This document shows, piece after piece, positions 6,940-15,970 of a stretch of 16,180 nucleotides of DNA. The stretch is from Suttonella ornithocola (GTDB lineage Bacteria > Pseudomonadota > Gammaproteobacteria > Cardiobacteriales > Cardiobacteriaceae). The DNA lies in contig NZ_LWHB01000044.1 of NCBI RefSeq assembly GCF_001889065.1, positions 1-16,180 on the forward strand, in the 5' to 3' direction. The translations under genes were made by a program, and so were the position numbers. The notes beneath the pieces are model-generated. The model was not told the origin of the DNA. It was given only the letters and a program-made list of their open reading frames with translations, and did no database searches. Each line of letters opens with the position of its first letter. The first letter of the stretch is position 1.

Positions 6940-9900
6940 TTAACTTTCAGCCATCGCCATTAAGCTCGCATTACCACCCGCAGCAGTCGTGTTGTTACTG
7001 ATACTGATTTCTAGGAATAGTGGCAATAAATCGACTTGTTCGCGTCCATCATAGCATTGAATGATTGCGCCTGATTTCTCAGCCAGTTCTGCTTTAAGTG
7101 ATTGTGGTAATCCTTCTAAATAAAGCACTTTTTGGCATTGCGGTTCGCTAGCAATGCTTAGGTAATCTTCGCTATGGGTTGCCCAAGCAGCCAGTGGATG
7201 TTCTGGTGTGACAATGGTATGAATACCTGCCGCCGCGAGTTTGATAAAGGCAGCAAATGCGGTCGCTAAATCACCACCATATAACCACACTGCTTTAGGC
7301 GTATGCCAATGCAGGCTATTGCGTTCACCCGTTGGACCTGTCAGGACAGCTTCTGCCGCACGCAAGGTATGAATGCGCGCTTCACCCATGAGTCTAGCAA
7401 AGGTAACTTGTTGCGCATGGCTAAATTGCATTTGGCGCATGAGTTTATCAAGCATTGCTAAGGCGTTTTCATCTGCGCGTCCTTCTGTGGTTAAGGTTGG
7501 TATTTGCCATTCGCCACGGCTGAGGCGTTGTAAATAGAATGGTCCGCCTGCTTTTGGACCTGTGCCTGAGCGTCCGTGTCCACCAAAAGGTTGCACGCCA
7601 ACGACAGCACCAACGATATTGCGGTTAACATAGATATTGCCCGCTTCAATACGGTTGCTGATGTGTTCGATGGTGCTATCAATACGGCTATGAATGCCAT
7701 GTGTGAGCGCATAGCCTTTGGCATTGATTTTATCAATCAGCGCGTCTAATTCGTTGGCACGGTAGCGCACGACGTGTAGCACAGGACCAAACACTTCTTT
7801 TTCTAACGCATCGAGGTTATCTAATTCAAAGATAACGGGGGCAATATAAGTGCCGTTTAATTCTTTAGGTAAGGTTAAACGATGCGTGTTTTTGGCAATT
7901 TGTTCGGTGCGCTCGATGTGTTTTTGTAGATTTTCTTGCGCTTCTTGGTCGATAACGGGGCCAACATCGGTAGATAGGCATTTTGGATTGCCAACGCGTA
8001 GTTCATCTAATGCGCCTTTAATCATGGTGAGCGTGCGCTCAGCAATGTCTTCTTGTAAGCAGAGAATGCGCAGCGCAGAGCAGCGTTGACCCGCGCTATC
8101 GAAAGCTGAATTTAAAACATCTACACACACTTGTTCAGCAAGCGCGGTGCTGTCAACAATCATCGCATTTTGTCCGCCTGTTTCGGCAATGAGTACAGGT
8201 TGGTCGTTACGTTCAGCAAGGGTGCGGTTGATGCTTTTCGCAACTTCCGTTGAACCAGTGAAAATTACGCCATTGATACGCGTATCTTGGGTGAGTGCTG
8301 CGCCAATATCCCCACCACCTAAGACTAATTGCACGACATTGCTCGGTACGCCTGCTTGATGAAGTAGGGTAATCGCAGCATGGGCAATCATGGCAGTTTG
8401 TTCGGCAGGTTTGGCAACAACGGTATTACCAACGGCAACCGCTGCGGTAATTTCACCAACGAAAATGGCAAGCGGGAAGTTCCAAGGGCTGATAGCCACG
8501 ATAGTCCCAATTGGCGCACGCTCGCGGCAAAGGGTCTCGCATTGTTCGGCATAGTAACGACAAAAATCGACCGCTTCGCGGACTTCTGCAATGGCATTGT
8601 TTAAGGTTTTGCCTGCTTCGCGAACCGCCAATGCCATCAGTTTGGGCATGTTTTCTTCAAGTAGGTCAGCAAATTGGCGTAGCACTTTGTCGCGTGTTTC
8701 AGGGGCAGTTTGCGCCCATTCGCTTTCTGCCGCTTTGGCAGTGGTGATAATCTCTGCAATGGCTTCAGGCGTGTTAAAAGCGACTGTGCCAATAATATCG
8801 CTATGTTCTGCTGGATTTTTGACTTGATGCGCTTCAGCTGTTGCGCTTTCTTTTGCAGTAAGCGGTGCTGCATGATAAGGGTTTGTAACAGCTTCGTTCA
8901 TGGCAGTTTCTAAGGCTTTTAAGCTGATTTCATTGCTTAGGTTGATGCCTTTTGAGTTTAGACGGGCTTTGCCATAAAGGTTGCGCGGTAATGGAAGTGC
9001 AGCGTGCATTGTGCCTTGTGTTTTTTCGGCAATGGTTAATGGGCAGCGCACTAAGTCATCAATACTGACGTTTTCATCAACAATTTGGTTGACAAAAGAG
9101 GAGTTTGCACCGTTTTCTAAGAGGCGGCGAACAAGGTAAGCGAGCAGGGTTTCATGTGTGCCAACAGGCGCATAAATACGGCAACGGCGTCCAAGGTTGG
9201 CTTCACCAACAACTTGGTCATAAAGGGTTTCACCCATACCATGCAAACATTGATGTTCAAAATCTTTACCTTTACCCATTTCATAAATAGCTGCCAATGT
9301 ATAGGCATTATGCGTTGCAAATTGTGGGAAAATGCAGTCTTGTGCGCTGAGCAGTTTGCGTGCGCAAGCAAGATAAGAAACATCGGTATGGACTTTACGG
9401 GTATAAACAGGGTATCCGTCTAAGCCATCAACTTGCGCCCATTTGATTTCGCTATCCCAATAAGCCCCTTTCACTAAGCGAATCATCAATTTTTGTTGGT
9501 TGCGGCGTGCTAAGTCAATGAGATAATCAATGACAAATGGGCAGCGTTTTTGATAAGCCTGCACCACAAAACCAATGCCATTAAAGCTTGCCAAATCTGG
9601 GTCAGAAACTAAGGCTTCCATGAGGTCTAAAGAGAGTTCTAAACGGTTGGCTTCTTCGGCATCAATATTTAATCCGATGTTGTAACGTTTAGCGAGTAAG
9701 AAAAGTTCTTTTAGGCGAGGTAATAATTCATCCATCACACGTTGGTGCTGTGCGCGAGAATAGCGCGGGTGAATAGCAGAGAGTTTGACAGAAATGCCAT
9801 TGCCTTCATAAACACCCGCATCGCCTGCATCTTTGCCAATCGCGTGAATAGCTTGCACGTAATCTTGATAGTAGCGGTCAGCATCGGCTTGTGTCATTGC

Positions 9901-10512
9901 TGCTTCGCCAAGCATATCAAAGGAAAAACGATAACCGCGTTGCTCGCGTTCTTTCCCATTTTTTAGCGCTTCTTCAATGGTCTGTCCAGTAACGAACTGT
10001 TTACCCAATAGACGCATAGCATAATTGACGCCTTGACGAATTAACGGCGCACCGCCTTTACTAATGACGCGAGAAAGCGCAGAATCTAGAGATTGTTGAC
10101 GGGTTAGTTTGCCAGTAACTAATAATCCCCAAGCAGCAGCATTGACGAAGAGAGAAGGACTTTGATTGAGATGGCTTTTCCAATCTCCGTCAGATAATTT
10201 ATCTGCAATTAATTTATCACGCGTTTCAGTATCAGGAATGCGCAATAGGGCTTCTGCCAAACACATTAAGGCAACACCTTCTTCACTCGAAAGTGAAAAT
10301 TCTTGCATTAAAGCATCTACTCCACTGGATTTACGGCGGTTTTCGCGCACCTGTTTGACTAAACGTCGCGCAAGTGCATCTGCTGCCGATTTTTCTTCCT
10401 CACTCATTTGTGCGGCTTTGAGTAAATCCGCAACTGCTTCCGCTTCTGGGCGTGAATAGGCTTGAGTAATGGCTTGACGTAAATCGGATTGGGGGTGAGC
10501 AAAAGCAAACAT
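6940..10512 (-). CDS. putA: Proline utilization A (PRODH/P5C dehydrogenase)
   Basis: PutA oxidises proline to glutamate: FAD-dependent proline dehydrogenase makes P5C, and NAD+-dependent P5C dehydrogenase completes the reaction. The ATG at 10512 gives 1190 residues and has GAGG 6 bases upstream; a frame-open ATG 23 codons earlier lacks this support and adds a non-conserved tail. PRODH spans about 150-480 (IRLVKGAYWDSE, ATHNAYT, YLVRRLLENGA). P5CDH spans about 550-990 (ISPWNFPLAIF, catalytic Glu in AETGGQNAMI near 777, catalytic Cys in SAGQRCSALR near 811). A C-terminal domain ends in TAAGGNASLMA, the conserved PutA tail. The N-terminal ribbon-helix-helix domain of E. coli PutA is absent, so this is a bifunctional type-B enzyme, not an autorepressor. 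A small inverted repeat (AAGCG/CGCTT, 10527-10542) lies in its leader. Confidence 0.95.
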   Translation of the reverse strand: MFAFAHPQSDLRQAITQAYSRPEAEAVADLLKAAQMSEEEKSAADALARRLVKQVRENRRKSSGVDALMQEFSLSSEEGVALMCLAEALLRIPDTETRDKLIADKLSDGDWKSHLNQSPSLFVNAAAWGLLVTGKLTRQQSLDSALSRVISKGGAPLIRQGVNYAMRLLGKQFVTGQTIEEALKNGKEREQRGYRFSFDMLGEAAMTQADADRYYQDYVQAIHAIGKDAGDAGVYEGNGISVKLSAIHPRYSRAQHQRVMDELLPRLKELFLLAKRYNIGLNIDAEEANRLELSLDLMEALVSDPDLASFNGIGFVVQAYQKRCPFVIDYLIDLARRNQQKLMIRLVKGAYWDSEIKWAQVDGLDGYPVYTRKVHTDVSYLACARKLLSAQDCIFPQFATHNAYTLAAIYEMGKGKDFEHQCLHGMGETLYDQVVGEANLGRRCRIYAPVGTHETLLAYLVRRLLENGANSSFVNQIVDENVSIDDLVRCPLTIAEKTQGTMHAALPLPRNLYGKARLNSKGINLSNEISLKALETAMNEAVTNPYHAAPLTAKESATAEAHQVKNPAEHSDIIGTVAFNTPEAIAEIITTAKAAESEWAQTAPETRDKVLRQFADLLEENMPKLMALAVREAGKTLNNAIAEVREAVDFCRYYAEQCETLCRERAPIGTIVAISPWNFPLAIFVGEITAAVAVGNTVVAKPAEQTAMIAHAAITLLHQAGVPSNVVQLVLGGGDIGAALTQDTRINGVIFTGSTEVAKSINRTLAERNDQPVLIAETGGQNAMIVDSTALAEQVCVDVLNSAFDSAGQRCSALRILCLQEDIAERTLTMIKGALDELRVGNPKCLSTDVGPVIDQEAQENLQKHIERTEQIAKNTHRLTLPKELNGTYIAPVIFELDNLDALEKEVFGPVLHVVRYRANELDALIDKINAKGYALTHGIHSRIDSTIEHISNRIEAGNIYVNRNIVGAVVGVQPFGGHGRSGTGPKAGGPFYLQRLSRGEWQIPTLTTEGRADENALAMLDKLMRQMQFSHAQQVTFARLMGEARIHTLRAAEAVLTGPTGERNSLHWHTPKAVWLYGGDLATAFAAFIKLAAAGIHTIVTPEHPLAAWATHSEDYLSIASEPQCQKVLYLEGLPQSLKAELAEKSGAIIQCYDGREQVDLLPLFLEISISNNTTAAGGNASLMAMAES

Positions 10513-10580
10513 ATTGACCTCAATTAAAGCGAAAGTGCGCTTATGATACTGGATTTTGGAATTATGAGGGAAAAATAACA

Positions 10581-10622
10581 AATGATGAAAAAGGAAAAAG
10601 AAAATTTCTTTTTTTCATCATT
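10581..10622 (-). terminator. A/T-rich hairpin between pncA and putA
   Basis: The 12-base arms AATGATGAAAAA and TTTTTCATCATT flank an 18-base A/G- and T-rich centre that can extend the stem. On the minus strand the hairpin follows pncA (ends 10687) and is followed by TGTTATTTTT, so it is a plausible pncA terminator that separates it from putA. It is weak because the stem has few G-C pairs. Confidence 0.45.
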
Positions 10623-10686
10623 AAATTAAAGGTTTTGATGAATGTTAAAATTAAAAAGATATGAAATTAGTATAGTTAATAGGTAT

Positions 10687-11295
10687 TTATTCTTTTAAAG
10701 AAAAATGAGGATTTTTTAGTAACTGTTCTTTTTTCTGTTGCCATGAGGCGTTATTAATTGCGCGCGTGGCGGTTTCTAATAAGCTAACTTCAAAGCCTTC
10801 TGCTAGCGCATCGTTAATGGTGTAATACACGCAAAAATCTGCAGCCAGTCCTGCAACGTGGATATGCGTTATTTGGTGACTTTTAAGGTAAGCACTTAGC
10901 CCAGTGTGTTGACGATGTCCGTTATCGAAAAAAGCGCTGTAACTATCAATTTCTGGATTCATGCCTTTACGGAAAATTGCGGCAATAGGACGAGTATTTA
11001 GGTCGGGATGAAACGCTGCGCCAGAGGTTTGTTGAATGCAGTGTTCAGGCCAGAGCGTTTGTGGTAGTCCGTGAAGCATGATGTTATCAAAAACTTGATG
11101 CTGAGGGTGCTGGTTAGCAAAGCTTTGATGGTGTTGCGGATGCCAGTCTTGACTGGCAACGACTAATGAATAATCAGGGAGTAATTGGTTAACGATAGGT
11201 ACAATTTCATCACCGCGAGCAACAGGCAGTGCGCCTGTCGGCATAAAATCGTTTTGAATATCAATTAATAAAAGTGCGGTTTGTTGATTTAACAT
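10687..11295 (-). CDS. pncA: Nicotinamidase PncA
   Basis: This 202-residue cysteine hydrolase of the isochorismatase-like superfamily converts nicotinamide to nicotinate and ammonia for NAD salvage (and activates pyrazinamide). The catalytic triad is visible: Asp in LLIDIQNDF, Lys in IFRKGMNP and Cys in GLAADFCVYYT. Metal ligands are in SQDWHPQHH and LWPEHC, and DSYSAFFDNG is the usual family block. Length and order match E. coli PncA. The ATG has AGAGGA 5-6 bases upstream. It is transcribed on the same strand as putA but is separated from it by ~175 bases with a hairpin, and it diverges from the acetyltransferase gene. There is no signal peptide, so it is cytoplasmic. The C-terminus is a little shorter than in E. 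coli. Confidence 0.95.
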   Translation of the reverse strand: MLNQQTALLLIDIQNDFMPTGALPVARGDEIVPIVNQLLPDYSLVVASQDWHPQHHQSFANQHPQHQVFDNIMLHGLPQTLWPEHCIQQTSGAAFHPDLNTRPIAAIFRKGMNPEIDSYSAFFDNGHRQHTGLSAYLKSHQITHIHVAGLAADFCVYYTINDALAEGFEVSLLETATRAINNASWQQKKEQLLKNPHFSLKE

Positions 11296-11466
11296 TTATA
11301 TCCTCTAATTGATTATTTGGTATCAATAATATTTTAGCTTAAGCAATAAGGAAAATAATCATAATGATATTGGTTTAACTATCATAAATCTTTGGCTTTT
11401 CATCGATGATGTTTCAAAATAGTTCTTTTTTAAAAGTTTAATTTTAATCAGTTTTTAATAATTTTT

Positions 11467-11973
11467 ATGACTTATCAAATTCGTTCTTATCAACCAGAAG
11501 ATGCCGCCGCGATTGCAGAGATTTTTGCTTACTATGTTTGCCATACAACTATTTCTTTTGCAGAAACCGCACCTGATGCGGCTCAAACGGCGGCGTTAGC
11601 CGAAGATATACGGGCATTGTCACCTTATTTTGTTGCAGAATTAGAAGGAGAAGTCATGGGGTATGCGTATGCTAAACCATGGGGAAAGATGGCAGGATTT
11701 GCACGTACGTATGAAAGCACAATTTATTTACGGCATTCTCGCGATAAAGCACTTTGTAAAGGCATGGGAGAAGCGCTATATAAAGCCTTGATTGAAGGAA
11801 TTGCCGCACAAAGCAAAGTTCGTTCACTTTATGGTGTTGTTGTTGCGGATAATCTGCCGAGTCATCGTTTACATGAAAAATTGGGTTTCACTAAAGCTGC
11901 TGTATTAACAGATATTGGCTATAAACAGGGTCAATGGTTAGATTTATGGTATTGGCGGTATGATTTTTATTGA
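11467..11973 (+). CDS. GNAT N-acetyltransferase, phosphinothricin/MnaT-like
   Basis: This 168-residue single-domain GNAT enzyme of the phosphinothricin/methionine-sulfoximine acetyltransferase group transfers acetyl from acetyl-CoA to an amino group of a small substrate. Supporting blocks are the N-terminal IRSYQPEDAAAIAEIFAYYV, a central VMGYAYAKPW strand, a pyrophosphate-loop-like KGMGEALYKALIE, and LYGVVVADNLPSHRLHEKLGF with a C-terminal LDLWYWR. The substrate cannot be read from the sequence; in the family it ranges from methionine sulfoximine to herbicidal or toxic amino acids. No Shine-Dalgarno sequence is seen before the ATG (the upstream bases are T/A-rich), so expression may be weak or the message leaderless. 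It stands alone between divergent pncA and the rbs operon. Confidence 0.9.
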   Translation: MTYQIRSYQPEDAAAIAEIFAYYVCHTTISFAETAPDAAQTAALAEDIRALSPYFVAELEGEVMGYAYAKPWGKMAGFARTYESTIYLRHSRDKALCKGMGEALYKALIEGIAAQSKVRSLYGVVVADNLPSHRLHEKLGFTKAAVLTDIGYKQGQWLDLWYWRYDFY

Positions 11974-11991
11974 AATTGATGTTGATAAATT

Positions 11992-12041
11992 ATTACTTTA
12001 TCTTTAGACTTTGAACAATAAAGTGATTATCTAAATTTTTT
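11992..12041 (+). terminator. Weak terminator after the acetyltransferase gene
   Basis: An A/T-rich stem (11992-12001 with 12018-12027, ten pairs including one G-T, 16-base loop) is followed within ten bases by a T6 run at 12036-12041. It could end the acetyltransferase transcript before rbsD. The low G-C content and long loop make this tentative. Confidence 0.35.
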
Positions 12042-12059
12042 ATGTATCTATAGATACAT
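12042..12059. promoter_or_regulatory. 18-bp perfect palindrome, likely rbs operator
   Basis: ATGTATCTATAGATACAT is a perfect palindrome ~85 bases upstream of the rbsD start, in the only sizeable gap before the ribose operon. Its position and symmetry fit the operator of a dimeric repressor. The sequence lacks the central CG typical of LacI-family operators such as that of E. coli RbsR, and has GT...AC half-sites more like those of GntR-family proteins. No regulator gene is inside the window, and no convincing -35/-10 pair could be fixed around it. Confidence 0.6.
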
Positions 12060-12144
12060 TTAAGTCCAAGATAATGATGAATTTAGAATGAGTGTTGCGT
12101 CATTTACAACTTTTTAAGTGAATAAAAGAAGTAGAGGAGGAATG

Positions 12145-12549
12145 ATGAAAACGGGTGTTTTATTAAATGCGTCAATTTCAGCTGTGATTGCTTCAATGGG
12201 GCATACAGATGCAATTGCCATTGCTGATGCAGGATTGCCCATTCCTAGTGGTCCTGAGCGAATTGATTTAGCGTTGCGACAAGGAATTCCCAGTTTTATG
12301 GATGTCTTGCAGGCTGTTCTGACAGAAGTATGTATTGAGCGAGTGGTATTGGCATCAGAAATTCAATCAAAAAATCCTGAAATCCATCAGAAGATTTTAG
12401 CGCTTCTTAAAAAGCATAATATTCAAATAATTGAATATGTTTCCCATGAGGCATTCAAACGGTTAACACAAACAAGCAAAGCTGTTGTACGTACTGGCGA
12501 ATGTACGCCGTATGCAAATATTTTGCTTTATAGTGGCGTGGTGTTCTGA
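12145..12549 (+). CDS. rbsD: D-ribose pyranase RbsD
   Basis: RbsD interconverts the beta-pyranose and beta-furanose forms of D-ribose so that imported sugar suits ribokinase. The 134-residue product aligns along its length with E. coli RbsD (139): an MKTGVLLN start, GHTD with the catalytic His, DAGLPIP, and the end RTGECTPYANILLYSGVVF. Two ATGs are adjacent (12142 and 12145). AGGAGG at 12135-12140 is only 1 base from the first but 4 from the second, and the second matches family N-termini, so I choose it; a GTG at 12118 would add non-conserved residues. The TGA overlaps the rbsA ATG by one base, indicating translational coupling. It is the first gene of the rbs operon. Confidence 0.95.
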   Translation: MKTGVLLNASISAVIASMGHTDAIAIADAGLPIPSGPERIDLALRQGIPSFMDVLQAVLTEVCIERVVLASEIQSKNPEIHQKILALLKKHNIQIIEYVSHEAFKRLTQTSKAVVRTGECTPYANILLYSGVVF

Positions 12550-14060
12550 TGTCTGAGCTCGAACCTATTTTATCTTTATCTGCAATTGATAAGTCTTTTC
12601 CTGGTGTGAAAGCGCTAAATCAAGCGTCGTTAAATGTTTATTCCGGAGAGGTAATGGCGCTTATTGGGGAGAATGGCGCAGGTAAATCTACACTGATGAA
12701 GGTCTTGACCGGTATTTATCAGGCAGATAGCGGAAATATTCTTTATCAAGGAAAGCCGGCTCAATTTTCTGGTCCCCGAGAATCTCAAGAAGCGGGAATT
12801 AGTATTATTCACCAAGAGTTAAATTTAATTAGTGAGCTTAGCGTTGCAGAAAATATTTTTCTAGGACGAGAAATTACACATTGGGGAAAAATTCAGTGGT
12901 CACAGTTATATGCGCAAGCAGAAGCGTTGTTAGCAACTTTAGAGGTAAGCTTTTCTGCACATGAAAAGGTAGCAAATTTATCTATTGGGCAACAACAAAT
13001 GGTAGAAATTGCGAAGGTACTTAGCTTTGCATCAAAGGTAATTATCATGGATGAACCGACAGATGCTTTAACAGATAAGGAAACTAAAGCGCTACATCGA
13101 ATTGTTGCCCGCTTGCGTGATAAAGGACGAGGAATTGTTTATATTTCTCACCGTCTGCCAGAAATTTTTGCTATTTGCGATAAGGTAACAGTATTACGAG
13201 ATGGTGCCTTTGTCTGTGAGAAAAGTGTTGCGGAGATTACGGAAGCCCAGTTAATTGAATTTATGGTAGGGCGTACGTTAACGGATCAATATCCTCATGT
13301 AAAAATAGAGGCTGGAGAAAAGGTTCTAGAAGTTAAGCAGTTGTCTGGTCATGGTATTGAAAAAGCGAGTTTTTCGGTGCGTGCCGGTGAGATTGTTGGG
13401 ATTTTTGGGCTAATGGGCGCAGGTCGTACTGAGTTGGTAAAAATGATTTATGGCGCATTACCTGCTCAAAGTGGTTCTATGATGTTACAAGGGAAAAGCA
13501 TTCGTTGTCGTACGCCAAGAGAAGGTTTACGTCACGGTATTGCCTATGTTTCTGAAGATCGCAAAAAAGATGGTTTGGTATTGGGAATGCCCGTTAAGGA
13601 AAATATTTCGCTTTCTGCCCTACAGCAATTTGTTCACTATGGAAAAATTAATTTAAAGGAAGAAACAAAGGTAGCCGAGCAGTATCGAACTCAAATGAAT
13701 ATTCGCACACCTTCTGTCCAAAAAATGGTCGGTTTGTTATCAGGTGGCAATCAACAAAAGGTAGCAATTGCAAAGGGTTTATTAATTGAACCTATTGTTT
13801 TAATTATTGATGAACCAACACGCGGGATAGATGTGGGCGCGCGTAAAGAGATTTATCAATTACTCAATGTTCTTAAGGAAAAAGGAATTGCTATTATTAT
13901 GGTTTCTTCTGATATGCCGGAGATTTTAGGAATGAGTGATCGAATTCTGACTTTGCAAAAAGGGCGGTTAACGGCTGAATTTTTAAGAGAAGAAGCAACG
14001 CAAGAAAAGTTATTACAAGCCAGTATTGTTACTTCTCAACAGGCGACTGAAATTGCATAA
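12549..14060 (+). CDS. rbsA: Ribose ABC transporter ATPase RbsA
   Basis: This is the double ATPase subunit that powers ribose import with RbsC and RbsB on the inner membrane's cytoplasmic face. The 503 residues hold two nucleotide-binding domains, as in E. coli RbsA (501). The first has Walker A GENGAGKST (40-48), signature LSIGQQQMVEIAK and Walker B IIMDEPTDAL. The second has the degenerate Walker A GLMGAGRTE typical of sugar transporters of this class, signature LSGGNQQKVAIAK and IIDEPTRGIDVGARKEI. The start codon overlaps the rbsD stop, so translation is coupled. Nothing is missing. The gene is followed after 24 bases by rbsC. Confidence 0.97.
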   Translation: MSELEPILSLSAIDKSFPGVKALNQASLNVYSGEVMALIGENGAGKSTLMKVLTGIYQADSGNILYQGKPAQFSGPRESQEAGISIIHQELNLISELSVAENIFLGREITHWGKIQWSQLYAQAEALLATLEVSFSAHEKVANLSIGQQQMVEIAKVLSFASKVIIMDEPTDALTDKETKALHRIVARLRDKGRGIVYISHRLPEIFAICDKVTVLRDGAFVCEKSVAEITEAQLIEFMVGRTLTDQYPHVKIEAGEKVLEVKQLSGHGIEKASFSVRAGEIVGIFGLMGAGRTELVKMIYGALPAQSGSMMLQGKSIRCRTPREGLRHGIAYVSEDRKKDGLVLGMPVKENISLSALQQFVHYGKINLKEETKVAEQYRTQMNIRTPSVQKMVGLLSGGNQQKVAIAKGLLIEPIVLIIDEPTRGIDVGARKEIYQLLNVLKEKGIAIIMVSSDMPEILGMSDRILTLQKGRLTAEFLREEATQEKLLQASIVTSQQATEIA

Positions 14061-14084
14061 ATAGATTTGAAATAAGGAGAAGAA

Positions 14085-15050
14085 ATGGCGAGTTCAGATT
14101 CAAGATTTAAACAATTACTCATTGAATATCGCTCTTTAATTGCACTGTTAGTGTTAATAGTTGTCGTTGCGTGTATCAATCCAAATTTTATTCGAATAGA
14201 TAATTTACTTAATACCTTAAGGCAAACGTCTATCAATGCGATTATTGCGGTAGGAATGACAATGGTTATTCTCACAGCAGGAATCGATTTATCCGTGGGG
14301 TCGGTATTAGCTTTAACGGGCGCATTCGCTGCGGCAATGGTGAGAAGTGGTTTGCCAATTTGGGTAGTCGTGCCGGCTGTTTTGCTTATTGGATTATTAC
14401 TCGGTAGCGTGAGTGGTCTTTTGGTTGCAAAGGGAAAGGTTCAAGCATTTATTGCAACGTTGGTTACGATGACGTTATTACGTGGAGTAACTATGGTTTT
14501 TACAGGTGGTCGTCCAATTGATACGGGATTTGAAAGTAATTCGATGGCATTTGCACAACTTGGTACAGGATATTTCCTTGGCGCCCCAATTCCTGTATGG
14601 ATTATGTTGTTTGTATTTGTGTGTGGATGGTATGTTTTAAATTATACGCCGATTGGTCGTCATATTTATGCAGTTGGTGGCAATATGGCAGCAAGCGCGC
14701 TATCAGGTATTCACGTTGCTAGAGTATTGATTTTTGTTTATGCGGTTAGTGGGATGCTATCGGCGCTTGCAGGCATGATTTTAACTGCGCGTCTTTCCTC
14801 AGCGCAGCCAACAGCTGGGATGGCGTATGAATTAGATGCTATCGCTGCCGTTGTGGTAGGGGGAACCAGTTTAATGGGAGGAAAAGGGCGATTATTTGGA
14901 ACGCTAATTGGGGCTTTAATTATTGGCTTTTTAAATAATGCTTTAAATTTATTAGATGTATCTGCCTATTATCAAATGATAGCTAAAGCAGTTGTTATTT
15001 TGGTTGCAGTTTTGGTGGATAATCTATTATCTCGTGGCGCTACGAAGTAA
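14085..15050 (+). CDS. rbsC: Ribose ABC transporter permease RbsC
   Basis: This is the inner-membrane permease subunit of the ribose importer, working as a homodimer with RbsA. At 321 residues it has the length of the E. coli protein. It is strongly hydrophobic with about eight to ten membrane segments, and carries family blocks GIDLSVGSVLALTGAFAA, GRHIYAVGGNMAASALSGI, a YELDAIAAVVVGGTSLMGGKG cytoplasmic coupling region near the C-terminus, and a final GALIIGFLNNALNLL segment. AAGGAG lies 6-7 bases before the ATG. It is the third gene of the operon, with a 44-base gap to rbsB that contains the rbsB ribosome binding site. Confidence 0.97.
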   Translation: MASSDSRFKQLLIEYRSLIALLVLIVVVACINPNFIRIDNLLNTLRQTSINAIIAVGMTMVILTAGIDLSVGSVLALTGAFAAAMVRSGLPIWVVVPAVLLIGLLLGSVSGLLVAKGKVQAFIATLVTMTLLRGVTMVFTGGRPIDTGFESNSMAFAQLGTGYFLGAPIPVWIMLFVFVCGWYVLNYTPIGRHIYAVGGNMAASALSGIHVARVLIFVYAVSGMLSALAGMILTARLSSAQPTAGMAYELDAIAAVVVGGTSLMGGKGRLFGTLIGALIIGFLNNALNLLDVSAYYQMIAKAVVILVAVLVDNLLSRGATK

Positions 15051-15094
15051 TACAGTAGTTCTACGGTTGTTCGTGTCTTAACGCAGGAGAGTAG

Positions 15095-15970
15095 ATGATG
15101 ACTTTTAAGAAAACAACGTTAACTTTAGCTGTCGTAATCGCAACGGCTTTAAGCGCACAAGCAATGGCAAAAGATACGCTAGCTTTAGTGGTGTCAACTT
15201 TGGATAATCCATTTTTTGTGAGCTTAAAAGATGGCGCAGAGAAGCAAGCAAAAGCCTTGGATTATGATTTATTGGTATTAGATTCTCAAAATGATCCTGC
15301 CAAAGAGTTGGCAAATGTAGAAGACGTTACTGTGCGTGGTGCTAAGGTCTTATTAATTAATCCTACAGATTCGGATGCCGTTGGGAATGCTGTTGGAGTT
15401 GCTAATAAGAAAGGAATTCCTGTGATTACTTTAGACCGTGCCGCGAATAAAGGAGAAGTCGTTAGCCATATTGCATCAGATAATGTTGCAGATGGAGAAA
15501 TGGCAGGCAATTATATTGCAGATAAGCTTGGCAATAATGTTAAGGTTATTGAGCTAGAAGGTATTGCAGGTACATCAGCAGCGCGTGAGCGTGGAGAAGG
15601 CTTTGCTAAAGCAACTAAAACGCATCAATTTAATGTGCTAGCAAAACAGCCAGCAGATTTTGACCGTAGTAAAGGGCTTAATGTAATGGAAAACTTGCTG
15701 ACAGCTCAACCCGATGTTCAGGCAGTATTTGCTCAAAATGATGAAATGGCTTTAGGTGCATTGCGCGCAATTCAGGCATCTGGCAAAAATGTTTTATTAG
15801 TTGGTTTTGATGGTACCGATGATGGTGTAAAAGCCGTAAAAGCTGGATTATTGGGCGCAACAATTGCTCAACAACCAGAGAAAATTGGCGAGATTGGTGT
15901 AGAAACAGCAGCTAAAGTCGCAAAAGGTGAAAAAGTTGAGGGCAAAATTGGTGTGCCTTTACAGTTATAG
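15095..15970 (+). CDS. rbsB: Ribose-binding protein RbsB, tail replaced by IS630
   Basis: This is the periplasmic ribose-binding protein that delivers ribose to RbsA/RbsC and, in chemotactic bacteria, to the Trg receptor. Residues 1-25 are a signal peptide (KK start, hydrophobic core, AMA before KDTLAL). The mature part follows E. coli RbsB closely: STLDNPFFVSLKDGAEKQA, LDSQNDPAKELANV, INPTDSDAVGNAV, TLDRAANKGEVVSHIASDN, GTSAARERGEGF, PADFDRSKGLNVMENLLTA and FAQNDEMALGAL. The chromosomal frame ends at VPLQL, and the TAG stop is the first three bases of IS630 copy B, so the last few residues (VVKQ in E. coli) are lost. All sugar-binding regions remain, so the protein is probably functional. 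CAGGAGA precedes two adjacent ATGs (15095, 15098). rbsK, usually next, is cut off. Confidence 0.95.
   Translation: MMTFKKTTLTLAVVIATALSAQAMAKDTLALVVSTLDNPFFVSLKDGAEKQAKALDYDLLVLDSQNDPAKELANVEDVTVRGAKVLLINPTDSDAVGNAVGVANKKGIPVITLDRAANKGEVVSHIASDNVADGEMAGNYIADKLGNNVKVIELEGIAGTSAARERGEGFAKATKTHQFNVLAKQPADFDRSKGLNVMENLLTAQPDVQAVFAQNDEMALGALRAIQASGKNVLLVGFDGTDDGVKAVKAGLLGATIAQQPEKIGEIGVETAAKVAKGEKVEGKIGVPLQL

Noticed and set aside
11271..11280. AAAGTGCGGT, identical to the core Haemophilus DNA-uptake signal
   Set aside because: I found only this one copy in 16 kb, inside pncA. A Pasteurellaceae genome should show roughly one per kilobase or two, so this is probably chance.
11349..11373. Fur-box-like ATCATAATGAT repeat between pncA and the acetyltransferase gene
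   Set aside because: Only a short 5-1-5 repeat in very A/T-rich DNA; the extended Fur pattern is not met and neither flanking gene is iron-related.
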